Assembly: GCF_001623075.1 (NCBI RefSeq)
Contig: NZ_LMCF01000026.1
Location: 1 to 64,000, forward strand
From: Pseudovibrio sp. Ad37
GTDB taxonomy: Bacteria > Pseudomonadota > Alphaproteobacteria > Rhizobiales > Stappiaceae
Direction: 5' to 3'
DNA length: 64,000 nucleotides
Shown here: positions 8,552-16,575 of the stretch, one piece after another
Position numbering within the stretch: position 1 is the stretch's first letter
Layout: each line of letters starts with the position of its first letter
Notes under the pieces: generated by a model
What the model was told of the DNA's origin: nothing
What the model saw: the letters and a program-made list of their open reading frames with translations, nothing else
The model's database searches: none
Position numbers and translations under genes: made by a program

Positions 8552-9196
8552 TTATTGGCTCACCCATGAAACTCTTGCTGTCCAAACCAGATCTGCAACC
8601 TGAACCACCCTTGGGTTATCGTCAGGGGTATCCCGCCGAAATTCAATGCGCTCGTTTGTTTGCCGTTGCAAAGCACCGCAATGAAAATCTCCGGATTTAG
8701 TTGCTATCAAAACATGATCATGACGCCGCAATGAAGTCTCGGGAGAGACGATTAGAATTTGTCCTTCCCGGTAGTATGGTTCAAAACTATTACTCGAAAC
8801 TTCAAGCGCGAAGAATTTCTCATTCTGAGAACTGGGAAAAATGAAGCTATCGCAGAATTTATCCAACTGAAAATCGGTCAGCTGCTCCAGATCTACCTCC
8901 CGTAACTCATCACTCGTGCACAGATATGCTGGAAAAGACCTGAAATGTGTACTTGAGATCTCTGCTTTATCTTGCAGCAAAGCGGCAAAGTCCCGGAAAG
9001 GCATCTGAGTGACTTCCAGCACCTTGGCAAGTGACTCGGTGGAAGGCCAGCGCGGACGACCATCTGCAGCGAACCGCTTGGAAGGATTGAAAGAGGTCGG
9101 ATCAAGCCCAGCTCTGCGTGCCAATCCTGAAGGCGTCAATTGATGCTGCTCAGCCAGCTTATCAAGTGCGGCCCAAAGGTGTTCGTGATCCAGCAT
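8552..9196 (-). CDS. XRE/S24-type transcriptional regulator, peptidase lysine apparently lost
   Basis: Repressor of the LexA/CI superfamily, 214 residues. An N-terminal helix-turn-helix (LTPSGLARRAGLDPTSFN, about residues 20-37) is joined to a C-terminal S24 peptidase-like fold. The Ser of the catalytic pair is present in SSNSFEPYYREGQILIVSP, but where relatives read A-K-V-L-R-R-Q-T this protein reads CGALQRQT, so the lysine seems replaced by glycine. Start 9196 has an ideal GGAGG-ATAT-ATG arrangement; the longer frame to 9271 lacks one. It lies next to the SNase-like gene on the same strand. The target is unknown. Confidence 0.82.
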   Translation of the reverse strand: MLDHEHLWAALDKLAEQHQLTPSGLARRAGLDPTSFNPSKRFAADGRPRWPSTESLAKVLEVTQMPFRDFAALLQDKAEISSTHFRSFPAYLCTSDELREVDLEQLTDFQLDKFCDSFIFPSSQNEKFFALEVSSNSFEPYYREGQILIVSPETSLRRHDHVLIATKSGDFHCGALQRQTNERIEFRRDTPDDNPRVVQVADLVWTARVSWVSQ

Positions 9197-9408
9197 ATAT
9201 CCTCCAGCGATAGCAAGGGCGTTACCTGAAACGAACGCAGATATGATCAGAAAAACTAACTGCGCCTGCATCTCAAAGAAATCTTGTATGTGGTGAATAA
9301 AATCCTATTGCAAGCTCTAGACGAAAGAGAGGGGTTGCCAGCCACTGATTTGTGGATGTAAGAGCATGACTTCAGTTGAGTAGACGTCTCTCCTGAAAGG
9401 CAAGTCCC

Positions 9409-9750
9409 ATGTCCCTCATATTCAAGATCGCCCCCAAGGCGCTTTGGCAAGAAGCTGAAGCAGCCGGTTTCTTTGCGGGTGCACCGATCGATCTGGCCGA
9501 TGGTTATATCCACTTTTCCAGCGCCGAAACCGTGAAAGAAACAGCAGCGCTGTACTTTGCGGGACAAACTGACTTGCTGCTGATTGCCGTCGAAAGCGAA
9601 GATTTCCCTGAAGAGCAAATGAAGTGGGAAGCCTCCCGGGGTGGAACGCTCTTTCCACATCTGTATGGCAAGTTTCCCGCCTCCAAAGCTATATGGGTCA
9701 AACCTTTACCATTGGATGCAAATGGCAATCACGAGTTTCAGGAGCTGTAA
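9409..9750 (+). CDS. DUF952 family protein
   Basis: Compact 113-residue protein of the DUF952 family: FKIAPKALWQEA at the start, DLADGYIHFSSAETVKETAALYF in the middle (the family's most conserved region) and FPHLYGKFPASKAIW near the end. Function unknown; the conserved acidic, His and Ser residues suggest a ligand or substrate pocket. Its stop codon abuts the pyrD start without a gap (9750/9751), so the two are co-transcribed and probably translationally coupled. Confidence 0.92.
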   Translation: MSLIFKIAPKALWQEAEAAGFFAGAPIDLADGYIHFSSAETVKETAALYFAGQTDLLLIAVESEDFPEEQMKWEASRGGTLFPHLYGKFPASKAIWVKPLPLDANGNHEFQEL

Positions 9751-10857
9751 ATGTCGATTGAAAACCTCATAAACAAAGTCGGTATCCGGGCACTGCATTG
9801 TCTGGACCCGGAGACCTCCCACAACGCAACCATCAAGATGCTTGCCTCAGGTCTCGCACCCACATTCGGCCAGATCGAGGACAAGGCTCTTGAATATAGG
9901 TGGGGTGATTTGACTTTTAAGAACCCAGTGGGCATGGCAGCAGGCTTTGACAAAAATGCCGAAGTAATCACGCCGCTGATGAAACTTGGCTTTGGCCATG
10001 TTGAAGTGGGAACGGTCACTCCTCTGCCGCAGGAAGGTAATCCAAAGCCTAGGAATTTCCGCCTGAGTGCTGACCGCGCCGTAATCAATCGCTATGGCTT
10101 CAACAATGACGGCCACGATGTCGTCTACGAGCGCATCCGCAAAGCAGGCCGCACACCAGGAGTGCTTGGCATCAACGTTGGTGCCAACAAGCTCTCAGAG
10201 GATCGTGTTGCGGACTATGTTCTGGGCGTAAAGCGCTTTGCAGAACTGGCGGACTATCTGACGGCCAACATTTCCTCTCCCAACACACCGGGCTTGCGAG
10301 ACTTGCAGGAAAAGGATGCGCTGGGCCATTTGCTCACAGCCATCATGGAAGCGCGTAACGAGCAGGAAGACCGTCTGGGCCGTAAGGTGCCTGTCATGCT
10401 CAAAATCGCCCCAGACGTGACAGACGAGGCGCTCAAGGAAATCGCAGAAGTCGTCCTGACCAGCAAGGTTGATGGCATGATTGTCTCCAACACCACCATT
10501 GCCCGTCCAGCCACGCTGAAGGATCAGCTGCAGGCCAAAGAAGCAGGCGGGTTGTCAGGCGCACCGCTGTTTGAACGAGCCACCATTGCATTGGCGAAAA
10601 CCCGACGCGCAGTCGGTCCGGATCTGCCGCTTTTTGGCGTCGGTGGTGTAGATACACCAGAAAAAGCCGCAGCAAAGATCTTTGCAGGCGCAAACCAGAT
10701 TCAGCTTTATTCTGGCATGGTTTATGAGGGACAAACGCTGGTGAAGAAGATCAACCACCATCTGTCCCGTCTGGTCGCCGCTCGCGGTGTTGCCAACTTG
10801 CAGGAACTTGTCGGCATCGACAATGACATCTGGGCCGATAAATCGCTGGAGAACTGA
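9751..10857 (+). CDS. pyrD: Dihydroorotate dehydrogenase (quinone), class 2
   Basis: FMN enzyme that oxidises dihydroorotate to orotate in de novo pyrimidine synthesis, passing electrons to membrane quinone. Length 368 and the N-terminal amphipathic helix region (residues 1-40) indicate class 2. Landmarks: NPVGMAAGFDKNAE, VEVGTVTPLPQ-GNP, NRYGFNNDG, the catalytic serine in ISSPNTPGLR, and the FMN-phosphate site FGVGGVDTPEKAAAKIFAGA. Follows DUF952 directly and is closed by a strong terminator. Confidence 0.97.
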   Translation: MSIENLINKVGIRALHCLDPETSHNATIKMLASGLAPTFGQIEDKALEYRWGDLTFKNPVGMAAGFDKNAEVITPLMKLGFGHVEVGTVTPLPQEGNPKPRNFRLSADRAVINRYGFNNDGHDVVYERIRKAGRTPGVLGINVGANKLSEDRVADYVLGVKRFAELADYLTANISSPNTPGLRDLQEKDALGHLLTAIMEARNEQEDRLGRKVPVMLKIAPDVTDEALKEIAEVVLTSKVDGMIVSNTTIARPATLKDQLQAKEAGGLSGAPLFERATIALAKTRRAVGPDLPLFGVGGVDTPEKAAAKIFAGANQIQLYSGMVYEGQTLVKKINHHLSRLVAARGVANLQELVGIDNDIWADKSLEN

Positions 10858-10880
10858 GGCTCACACCTATCGATAAATGA

Positions 10881-10911
10881 GGCCGGGCTTCGCAGGAAGT
10901 CTGGCCTTTTT
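10881..10911 (+). terminator. Rho-independent terminator of DUF952-pyrD
   Basis: An 11-bp stem (10881-10891 with 10896-10906, two G-T pairs) around GCAG, followed by five T. Confidence 0.87.
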
Positions 10912-10986
10912 CTTTGTGAGAACACCAGTCAAAGATATCCGCCGTCCGCTGAGTGGCACGAAAATCTCTACAACTGTCAATATATA

Positions 10987-11022
10987 ATGAACAGACATTC
11001 TATTTAATGTAATATTGTTCAT
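10987..11022. promoter_or_regulatory. Inverted repeat upstream of wrbA
   Basis: ATGAACA (10987-10993) and TGTTCAT (11016-11022) form a 7-bp perfect inverted repeat with a 22-nt AT-rich centre, 50 bases before the wrbA start. It could be an operator half-site pair for a dimeric repressor; nothing identifies the regulator. Confidence 0.35.
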
Positions 11023-11071
11023 TTATGTCGGTGCTTTACCTTCACTGTAAGAGCAACATGAAGGAAGACCC

Positions 11072-11671
11072 ATGACCAAAGTTCTCGTTTTATATTATTC
11101 AAGCTACGGCCACATCGAAACCATGGCAGAGGCCATCCGTGAGGGGGCAGAAGACGTCGCCGGAACGACTGTGGTTGTAAAGCGCGTGCCGGAACTTGTG
11201 CCGGAAGAAGTTGCTGTAAACGGTCACTTCAAGCTGGATCAACAGGCGCCGATTGCGCAGCCGGGTGAGCTGGCAGATTATGACGCCATCATCTTTGGTA
11301 CCCCAACACGCTTCGGCAACATGGCATCGCAGATGCGTAACTTTCTGGATCAAACCGGAGGGTTGTGGGCTGGTGGCAAGCTGATTGGTAAAGTCGGCTC
11401 GGTGTTTACATCCACTGGAACAGGTGGTGGTAACGAGACAACCATCACCAGCTTCTGGTCGACACTGGCGCACCACGGCATGATGATTGTTGGCCTGCCG
11501 TACTCAAGTCCGGAACTCTTCAATATCACCGAAGTGCGCGGCGGTTCCCCATATGGCGCCAGCACCATTGCAGGCCCGGATGGCTCTCGCCAGCCAAGTG
11601 AGGATGAGTTGAAACTGGCCCGTGACCAGGGGCGCCACGTCGCAACAATTGCAAGCAAACTCGCCAGCTAA
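11072..11671 (+). CDS. wrbA: NAD(P)H:quinone oxidoreductase WrbA
   Basis: Flavodoxin-like FMN protein, 199 residues, that reduces quinones by two electrons and limits redox cycling. The FMN phosphate loop is [15 protein letters not shown] near the N-terminus, followed by [24 protein letters not shown] and GGGNETT, all WrbA hallmarks. Start ATG 11072 follows a GGAAG ribosome site. Probably monocistronic; the next gene on the same strand starts after a 127-base gap that contains a long inverted repeat. Confidence 0.96.
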   Translation: MTKVLVLYYSSYGHIETMAEAIREGAEDVAGTTVVVKRVPELVPEEVAVNGHFKLDQQAPIAQPGELADYDAIIFGTPTRFGNMASQMRNFLDQTGGLWAGGKLIGKVGSVFTSTGTGGGNETTITSFWSTLAHHGMMIVGLPYSSPELFNITEVRGGSPYGASTIAGPDGSRQPSEDELKLARDQGRHVATIASKLAS

Positions 11672-11683
11672 AAGCAAGTGCCA

Positions 11684-11731
11684 CGCCTGATCACATCAAG
11701 CAGCACGTTGCCTGCGTTGTGTGATCAGGCG
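11684..11731. terminator. Perfect 12-bp inverted repeat after wrbA
   Basis: CGCCTGATCACA (11684-11695) is repeated inverted as TGTGATCAGGCG (11720-11731) with a 24-nt loop that can itself pair through GCAG/CTGC. No T-run follows, so it may end wrbA transcripts by a factor-assisted route, stabilise the mRNA or be a protein site. Confidence 0.45.
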
Positions 11732-11798
11732 CATCAACTCAACAAAACCTTCAAGGCTGCCAAGGCCTGCCTCATATATTTCATTAAGAGATCATTCA

Positions 11799-12836
11799 AT
11801 GACCGTTCCTAATCACGCGCAAAATCATCATCAGGGTATTGTTTTAAACGGAAATACATTCAGCTCCCATAAGTTCCCTGCAGAATCGCTTGGACCATTC
11901 GAAGTAAAGATTGCTCTGCAGTCCGCAAGCCTGAATGCACGAGATCAGATGATCCGAAAAGGCCAGTACGGTGAAATGCCAGCGGATCTTGTGCCTTTGT
12001 CCGACGGGGCAGGGGAAGTCATTGCTGTAGGTGAGCAAGTCACAAAATGGTCTGTTGGCGACCGTGTCATGCCAACCTTCTTTCAGGACTGGCTTGAAGG
12101 CTCATTCCATCCAAGTGCATTATCTTCCGCAATCAGCTCAGCTGATCAGCCGGGCGTTTTAAGAGAGCAAGCGCAGTTTCATCAGGATACTCTTGTGGGT
12201 GTGCCAGATCATATGAGCTTTCAGGAAGCAGCGACACTCCCTTGTGCTGGCGTCACAGCATGGCATGCCCTTTTTGAGCAACACCGGGCTTTGCGACCAG
12301 AAGACACCGTCCTGATACAAGGCACGGGTGGTGTTGCCATCTTCGCTCTGCAACTCGCCAAAGCGTTTGGAGCCCGCGTTGTTCTCATCAGCTCCTCAGA
12401 TGAAAAGCTGGAGAAAGCAAAGGAGATGGGAGCAGACATCACCATCAACTATAAAACAACACCAGATTGGGACGTCGAACTGAGAGAACTGACAGATGGG
12501 CACGGCGCTGATGTGGTTCTGGACCTTGGCGGGAAGGAAACACTAGAGCGATCCATACGTGCCGTTGCCGCACATGGCCTGATTACACAAGTGGGTGTTC
12601 TGACTGGTTGGGCACACGCCCCTGAGAATATCAGCCAGCTTGTCCTGAATAACTCGTCGCTGTCAGGTGTTCTGGTCGGCTCCCGCGCTTATTTTGAGAA
12701 CCTGTGTGCGTTTGTCTCCAAGCACCAGATCAAACCGCTCATATACAAATCTTTCTCCATGTCCCAGATCGACGAAGCCTATGCCTACATGGATCAGGCA
12801 CAGCACATGGGCAAAGTCACCATCGACATTGCTTAG
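11799..12836 (+). CDS. Zinc-independent/MDR-type NAD(P)-dependent alcohol (quinone) dehydrogenase
   Basis: Medium-chain dehydrogenase/reductase of 345 residues. The N-terminal GroES-like domain has LNARDQMIRKGQY and DGAGEVIAVGEQV; the coenzyme domain has the Rossmann-type TVLIQGTGGVAIFALQLAKAFGA and a following acidic/serine turn (LISSSDEKLEKAKEMGAD). Where zinc enzymes have the catalytic Cys and structural Cys cluster this sequence has none obvious, so a quinone- or enal-reductase role is likelier. Start ATG 11799 (MTVPNHAQNH) is preferred over 11721, which would begin inside the inverted repeat. Confidence 0.85.
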   Translation: MTVPNHAQNHHQGIVLNGNTFSSHKFPAESLGPFEVKIALQSASLNARDQMIRKGQYGEMPADLVPLSDGAGEVIAVGEQVTKWSVGDRVMPTFFQDWLEGSFHPSALSSAISSADQPGVLREQAQFHQDTLVGVPDHMSFQEAATLPCAGVTAWHALFEQHRALRPEDTVLIQGTGGVAIFALQLAKAFGARVVLISSSDEKLEKAKEMGADITINYKTTPDWDVELRELTDGHGADVVLDLGGKETLERSIRAVAAHGLITQVGVLTGWAHAPENISQLVLNNSSLSGVLVGSRAYFENLCAFVSKHQIKPLIYKSFSMSQIDEAYAYMDQAQHMGKVTIDIA

Positions 12837-12850
12837 CATGTGACTTGCGT

Positions 12851-12877
12851 CTTGCCCGGGTATGCATATCGGGCAAG
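12851..12877. terminator. Hairpin between convergent genes
   Basis: CTTGCCCG (12851-12858) pairs with CGGGCAAG (12870-12877) around 11 nt. It lies between the stops of the dehydrogenase (+) and the MATE exporter (-), in the right place for a two-way terminator, though T-runs are weak. Confidence 0.55.
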
Positions 12878-12909
12878 ACAAGCTGCTTTCAGCTGAGGAA
12901 GTCCTGAAA

Positions 12910-14262
12910 TTATGCCTTTTGGAGAGCTCCAAAATACTGGCGTTCGCGAACCACACAGAGATAGCTAAGGGTCAAACCACGCGCCCCGAAGAACACCAGC
13001 AATGAGAACCACAGGCCGTGGTTTCCGTAGAGCGGATAGAACAAGTAATAGCTGGCAAGAAACAGGATGGTGGAGACCACAACAGAGTTTCTCATATCCT
13101 GAGACCATGTTGCGCCAATAAATACACCATCCATCTGGAAGGCCAGTGTGCCAATGATTGGCGTCAGTACAGCCCAGATCATATAGGTACGCGCTGTTTC
13201 TCGCACCTCTGTATGCGTTGTCAGCAGGTCAATAACCGGTCCGCCAGCCACCCACAACACAACCGCCGCACCAAAGGAAAGCCCAAAGCCCCAACCGATG
13301 GAGAGCCGCAGTGCTTTGCGGAAGGCAGTCCGCTGTTTGGCCCCGATTGCTTGCCCTATTACCTGTTCTGCAGCTGATGCCGTACCATCAAGAAAGAATG
13401 CCGCAATCAGAATGAACTTCTCAAGCACAGCATTGGCGGCAAGCACTACTTCTCCCTGAGCAGCACTGCGAGAGGTAAAGAAGCCGAAAGCAAACAGCAT
13501 CACCATGGAGCGGATCATGATGTCCCGGTTCAGTGCCAGCATCGGCTTCAGTTTCTCCCAAATGATGATCTGAGAAAACGAAGGCAGGCGTGCGCCGCGG
13601 AGTTCGCGCTTGATTAGAAAAAGACCGAGGCCAAATGTAAGCATCTCTGCAATAAAGGTTGCCACAGCGACACCGGGAATACCCCAGTCAAACCCGAGCA
13701 CAAACACAACAGAAAGCACCATATTGATGACATTCAGGAAGGTTTGAATGAGCAGCCCAATACCAGCTTTGCTGAGGCCCAGATACCAGCCAAGAATGGA
13801 ATAGTTGGCAAGTACGAACGGTGCTGAAAACGCACGGATCGCAAAGTATGTTGCCGCGGCTTCCTGCACCGCATCTGTCCCGCCAATAATAGGTAAGCCA
13901 AACCTTAGAAGCGGCCACTGTAAAAAGATGACGACAATGCCGCCAATGATCCCAAGCAGAAGGGCACGGGCGAGCACTGCACGTAGTTCATTGCCATTGT
14001 TGGCACCAAGAGCCTGTGCGGCAAGGCCTGTCGTTCCGGCTCGCAAGAAATAGAAGAAAGCGCCAATCACATCAAAAAGGATCGTACCAACAGCCAGACC
14101 ACCCAAAAGGGCAGCATCATGCAACTGTCCAATCACCGCGGTATCAACCAGCCCCAATAAAGGAGTGGAGATATACGCCAGTGTCATAGGCACGGCGAGC
14201 GCAAGGAAAGAGCGGTTCGTCACCTTGAAACTTGTAGACACGCGGGAAACCTTCAAACGCAC
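12910..14262 (-). CDS. MATE family efflux transporter (DinF-like)
   Basis: Twelve-helix multidrug/toxin extrusion protein, 450 residues, presumably driven by a sodium or proton gradient. The family's N-terminal motif is ALAVPMTLAYISTPLLGLVDTAVIGQL, with GGLAVGTILFDVI following, and the C-half repeats the fold (LFAFGFFTSRSAAQGEVVLAANAVL). The short N-terminal tail and overall pattern resemble the DinF subgroup. Divergent from the deacetylase-like gene across about 195 bases. Confidence 0.9.
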   Translation of the reverse strand: MRLKVSRVSTSFKVTNRSFLALAVPMTLAYISTPLLGLVDTAVIGQLHDAALLGGLAVGTILFDVIGAFFYFLRAGTTGLAAQALGANNGNELRAVLARALLLGIIGGIVVIFLQWPLLRFGLPIIGGTDAVQEAAATYFAIRAFSAPFVLANYSILGWYLGLSKAGIGLLIQTFLNVINMVLSVVFVLGFDWGIPGVAVATFIAEMLTFGLGLFLIKRELRGARLPSFSQIIIWEKLKPMLALNRDIMIRSMVMLFAFGFFTSRSAAQGEVVLAANAVLEKFILIAAFFLDGTASAAEQVIGQAIGAKQRTAFRKALRLSIGWGFGLSFGAAVVLWVAGGPVIDLLTTHTEVRETARTYMIWAVLTPIIGTLAFQMDGVFIGATWSQDMRNSVVVSTILFLASYYLFYPLYGNHGLWFSLLVFFGARGLTLSYLCVVRERQYFGALQKA

Positions 14263-14457
14263 GAGTGCAGCACCAGCAAGCAGCTCAAAATGGATTGGAT
14301 AATCAAAGTATCATTTGCATATTTGTTTGTTCTGCGTTTGTCCATACCATATTGCGCAGAACTGCTATAGATAAGAATGTATCTCCGAAACGTGGGAACC
14401 GGTTTTCGGATAAGGAAACGAGAAAGTAAAAGCGAATTCTAAGAAGGTACTGCCCCT

Positions 14458-15363
14458 GTGAAGCTCCCAATTGTGCACCATCCTGCTTACACGGCAGACA
14501 TTCCGGAAAACCATCGGTTTCCAATGCGCAAATATGCGGAAGTAGCTCAGTGGTTGAAGCAAACTGATCCAGACGGTGCACTCTATGATTTCCACGAGCC
14601 GGAACCAATCTCCAGACAAGACCTGCTGCGGGTGCACGCAAAAGACTATGTAGATCAGGTCCTCAGCTGTAATGTTCCTCACGCCATCGCGCGTGAAATC
14701 GGCTTTCCCATGACCCAAAGCGTTTCCTTTCGAGCGCAATGCGCAACAGGTGGGTCTTTGCTCACGGCAATGCTGGCTCTGGAACATGGCGTCGCCTGCA
14801 ACACCGCCGGTGGGTCGCACCATGCCCGTATTGCACAAGGAGCAGGGTTTTGCGTGTTCAACGATGTCGCCGTCGCGGTGAGGGCGATACAGGCCATGCG
14901 CATGGTACGCCGCGTGCTCATTATTGACCTGGATGTTCATCAGGGAGACGGGACTGCCGATATCTTCGCCCATGACACCAGCGTCTTCACTCTCTCCCTC
15001 CATTCAGAAAAGAACTACCCCGTCCGCAAAAAAGCTTCCACACTGGATGTACCGCTGACCGATGGCATGGAAGATGACGAATATCTTGAGATCCTAGAGG
15101 ACACGCTCAAACAGGTTCTCACCAGTTTCAAAGCTGACCTGGTGTTCTTCAATGCAGGTGTTGATCCTCATCATGATGATCGTTTAGGGCGTCTTGCACT
15201 CTCCGATGAGGGGCTGAGAAAGCGAGAGGAACTGGTCTTAAAACTGGTAAGAAATGAGGGGCTTCCACTTGCAGGTGTGCTGGGAGGTGGTTATTCGTAT
15301 AATCTTCGACTATTGGTTAACCGGCATTCAAATCTGTACCGAGTGGCAGCGAAGTACTTATGA
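14458..15363 (+). CDS. Histone deacetylase-family amidohydrolase
   Basis: Zinc amidohydrolase of the HDAC/AcuC/acetylpolyamine amidohydrolase superfamily, 301 residues, removing acetyl (or longer acyl) groups from amines. Zinc ligands are the Asp and His of DLDVHQGDG and the Asp of AGVDPHHDDRLG; the tandem catalytic histidines are in AGGSHHA; a late GGGY (LGGGYSYN) supplies the catalytic tyrosine. The short length and sequence look like the HDAC11-like bacterial group rather than AcuC. The substrate cannot be told. Start is GTG 14458 after a GAAGG ribosome site. Confidence 0.92.
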   Translation: MKLPIVHHPAYTADIPENHRFPMRKYAEVAQWLKQTDPDGALYDFHEPEPISRQDLLRVHAKDYVDQVLSCNVPHAIAREIGFPMTQSVSFRAQCATGGSLLTAMLALEHGVACNTAGGSHHARIAQGAGFCVFNDVAVAVRAIQAMRMVRRVLIIDLDVHQGDGTADIFAHDTSVFTLSLHSEKNYPVRKKASTLDVPLTDGMEDDEYLEILEDTLKQVLTSFKADLVFFNAGVDPHHDDRLGRLALSDEGLRKREELVLKLVRNEGLPLAGVLGGGYSYNLRLLVNRHSNLYRVAAKYL

Positions 15364-15521
15364 TTAAAAAAACAAGTCCTATTTATATAAAATTTTAGTA
15401 AAATGTAATATTCCACCTATAAGAACTGAATAAGTAAATGTGTCTTGCCATTTTATGAAAAATGCGCAGTATCCCCTCCGTAAAGTGCAAATAAAATGCC
15501 TCGGAAGGCTAGGAGACACGT

Positions 15522-16085
15522 ATGGGTGTTGTGGTCACCAATAGAAGCGTTGTACTGGATACTGCGGATTACATGATCCGGGAAAGCGGGCTGTTGGGCT
15601 TGGATGTCGATCAGCTTGCCAGCAGTACTGGAACAAGCGAGCAGGATATCTCGAAAATGTTCTCTTCCAATAAGGGGGTAGAGCATGCCGTGCTGCAAAG
15701 GTACATCGACCGCTTCCTGCAGATCCTGGGTGACCCTTCCACGCAAACCCTTCACTTCCGCAGAGCGCTGGATACATACATCGCCGCCTTCCAGGCAGGT
15801 ATGGCAGATGGTGGTGAACTGTTCCTCTCAGCGGTGCTGGGCGATAAGGACGAAGAACTGCCGGATGAACTTCAGGAACTTGCAGCGACTTTCGCTCGCC
15901 GCAACCGTGTCTGGCTGGCAGACTTGTTGGAATACAGTGGCAGCTGGTCCTCTGAAGAAGCGCTGGTGAAATCCGATTTCGTGCTTGCAGCACTGGAAGT
16001 CGCCGTTTTGATTGGCAACACAAGCGAAGATCCGGAGATCTTCGACAACTTGTCAACCAACATACACAACATCTGTATGCAGTAA
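15522..16085 (+). CDS. TetR-family transcriptional regulator
   Basis: 187-residue regulator with an N-terminal TetR-type helix-turn-helix: ILDTADYM-like first helix, then LDVDQLASSTGTSEQDISKMFSSNKGV at about residues 27-53, and an all-helical ligand domain after it. The recognition helix is less basic than usual, and no operator is obvious in its upstream region. Lies alone between the deacetylase-like gene and the DUF6460 gene, so its target is open. Confidence 0.8.
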   Translation: MGVVVTNRSVVLDTADYMIRESGLLGLDVDQLASSTGTSEQDISKMFSSNKGVEHAVLQRYIDRFLQILGDPSTQTLHFRRALDTYIAAFQAGMADGGELFLSAVLGDKDEELPDELQELAATFARRNRVWLADLLEYSGSWSSEEALVKSDFVLAALEVAVLIGNTSEDPEIFDNLSTNIHNICMQ

Positions 16086-16111
16086 TGGTTTCCCTGCCGG
16101 AGCAGGCGCGG

Positions 16112-16384
16112 TTAACGTCCGCGCCAGTTCATAAGGCGAGTAATGAACCACAACGGCACGACGACGATGGCTCCAAGGAAGAAGTAGGAGCCAAAGCGTT
16201 CAATCGCTGAAAAGCCCATATTCCAGATTCTGACAAAGAAGTCCTGCACGGAATAGATCAGGCTCAGCGGTGAAAAGTCCAGCGCAGCCAAAACAATCCC
16301 AACAATCAAAGATAGAAAAATCAGCCGAATGAGAACGCGCCCCGGCGAGTCTCCCAGAAAACGGTTGAACTTATCGTTTGACAT
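16112..16384 (-). CDS. DUF6460 family small membrane protein
   Basis: 90-residue protein with two hydrophobic helices (VLIRLIFLSLIVGIVLAAL and FFLGAIVVVPLWFITRL). The string FSPLSLIYSVQDFFVRIWNMGFSAIERF between them is the alphaproteobacterial DUF6460 hallmark as I remember it. Start ATG 16384 has a GGAGAT ribosome site 6 bases upstream; a longer frame to 16417 is not supported. Function unknown. Confidence 0.8.
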   Translation of the reverse strand: MSNDKFNRFLGDSPGRVLIRLIFLSLIVGIVLAALDFSPLSLIYSVQDFFVRIWNMGFSAIERFGSYFFLGAIVVVPLWFITRLMNWRGR

Positions 16385-16575
16385 CAAAATCTCCGCAAAT
16401 TTTAAAGCGCACCGCAAAAGCCAAAGCCGGTTTTGGAATAAGGATACGCGCTGAAATCAAAGGCTAAAGCAGTTTGACTGTTCTAAGTTTAGTGCATACT
16501 GCTTAACATTGATTTCTATATAGGAAGCCTGAGGGATATTGCATAGATGCAAATCCAAATTGTACGCTCAGGTTA

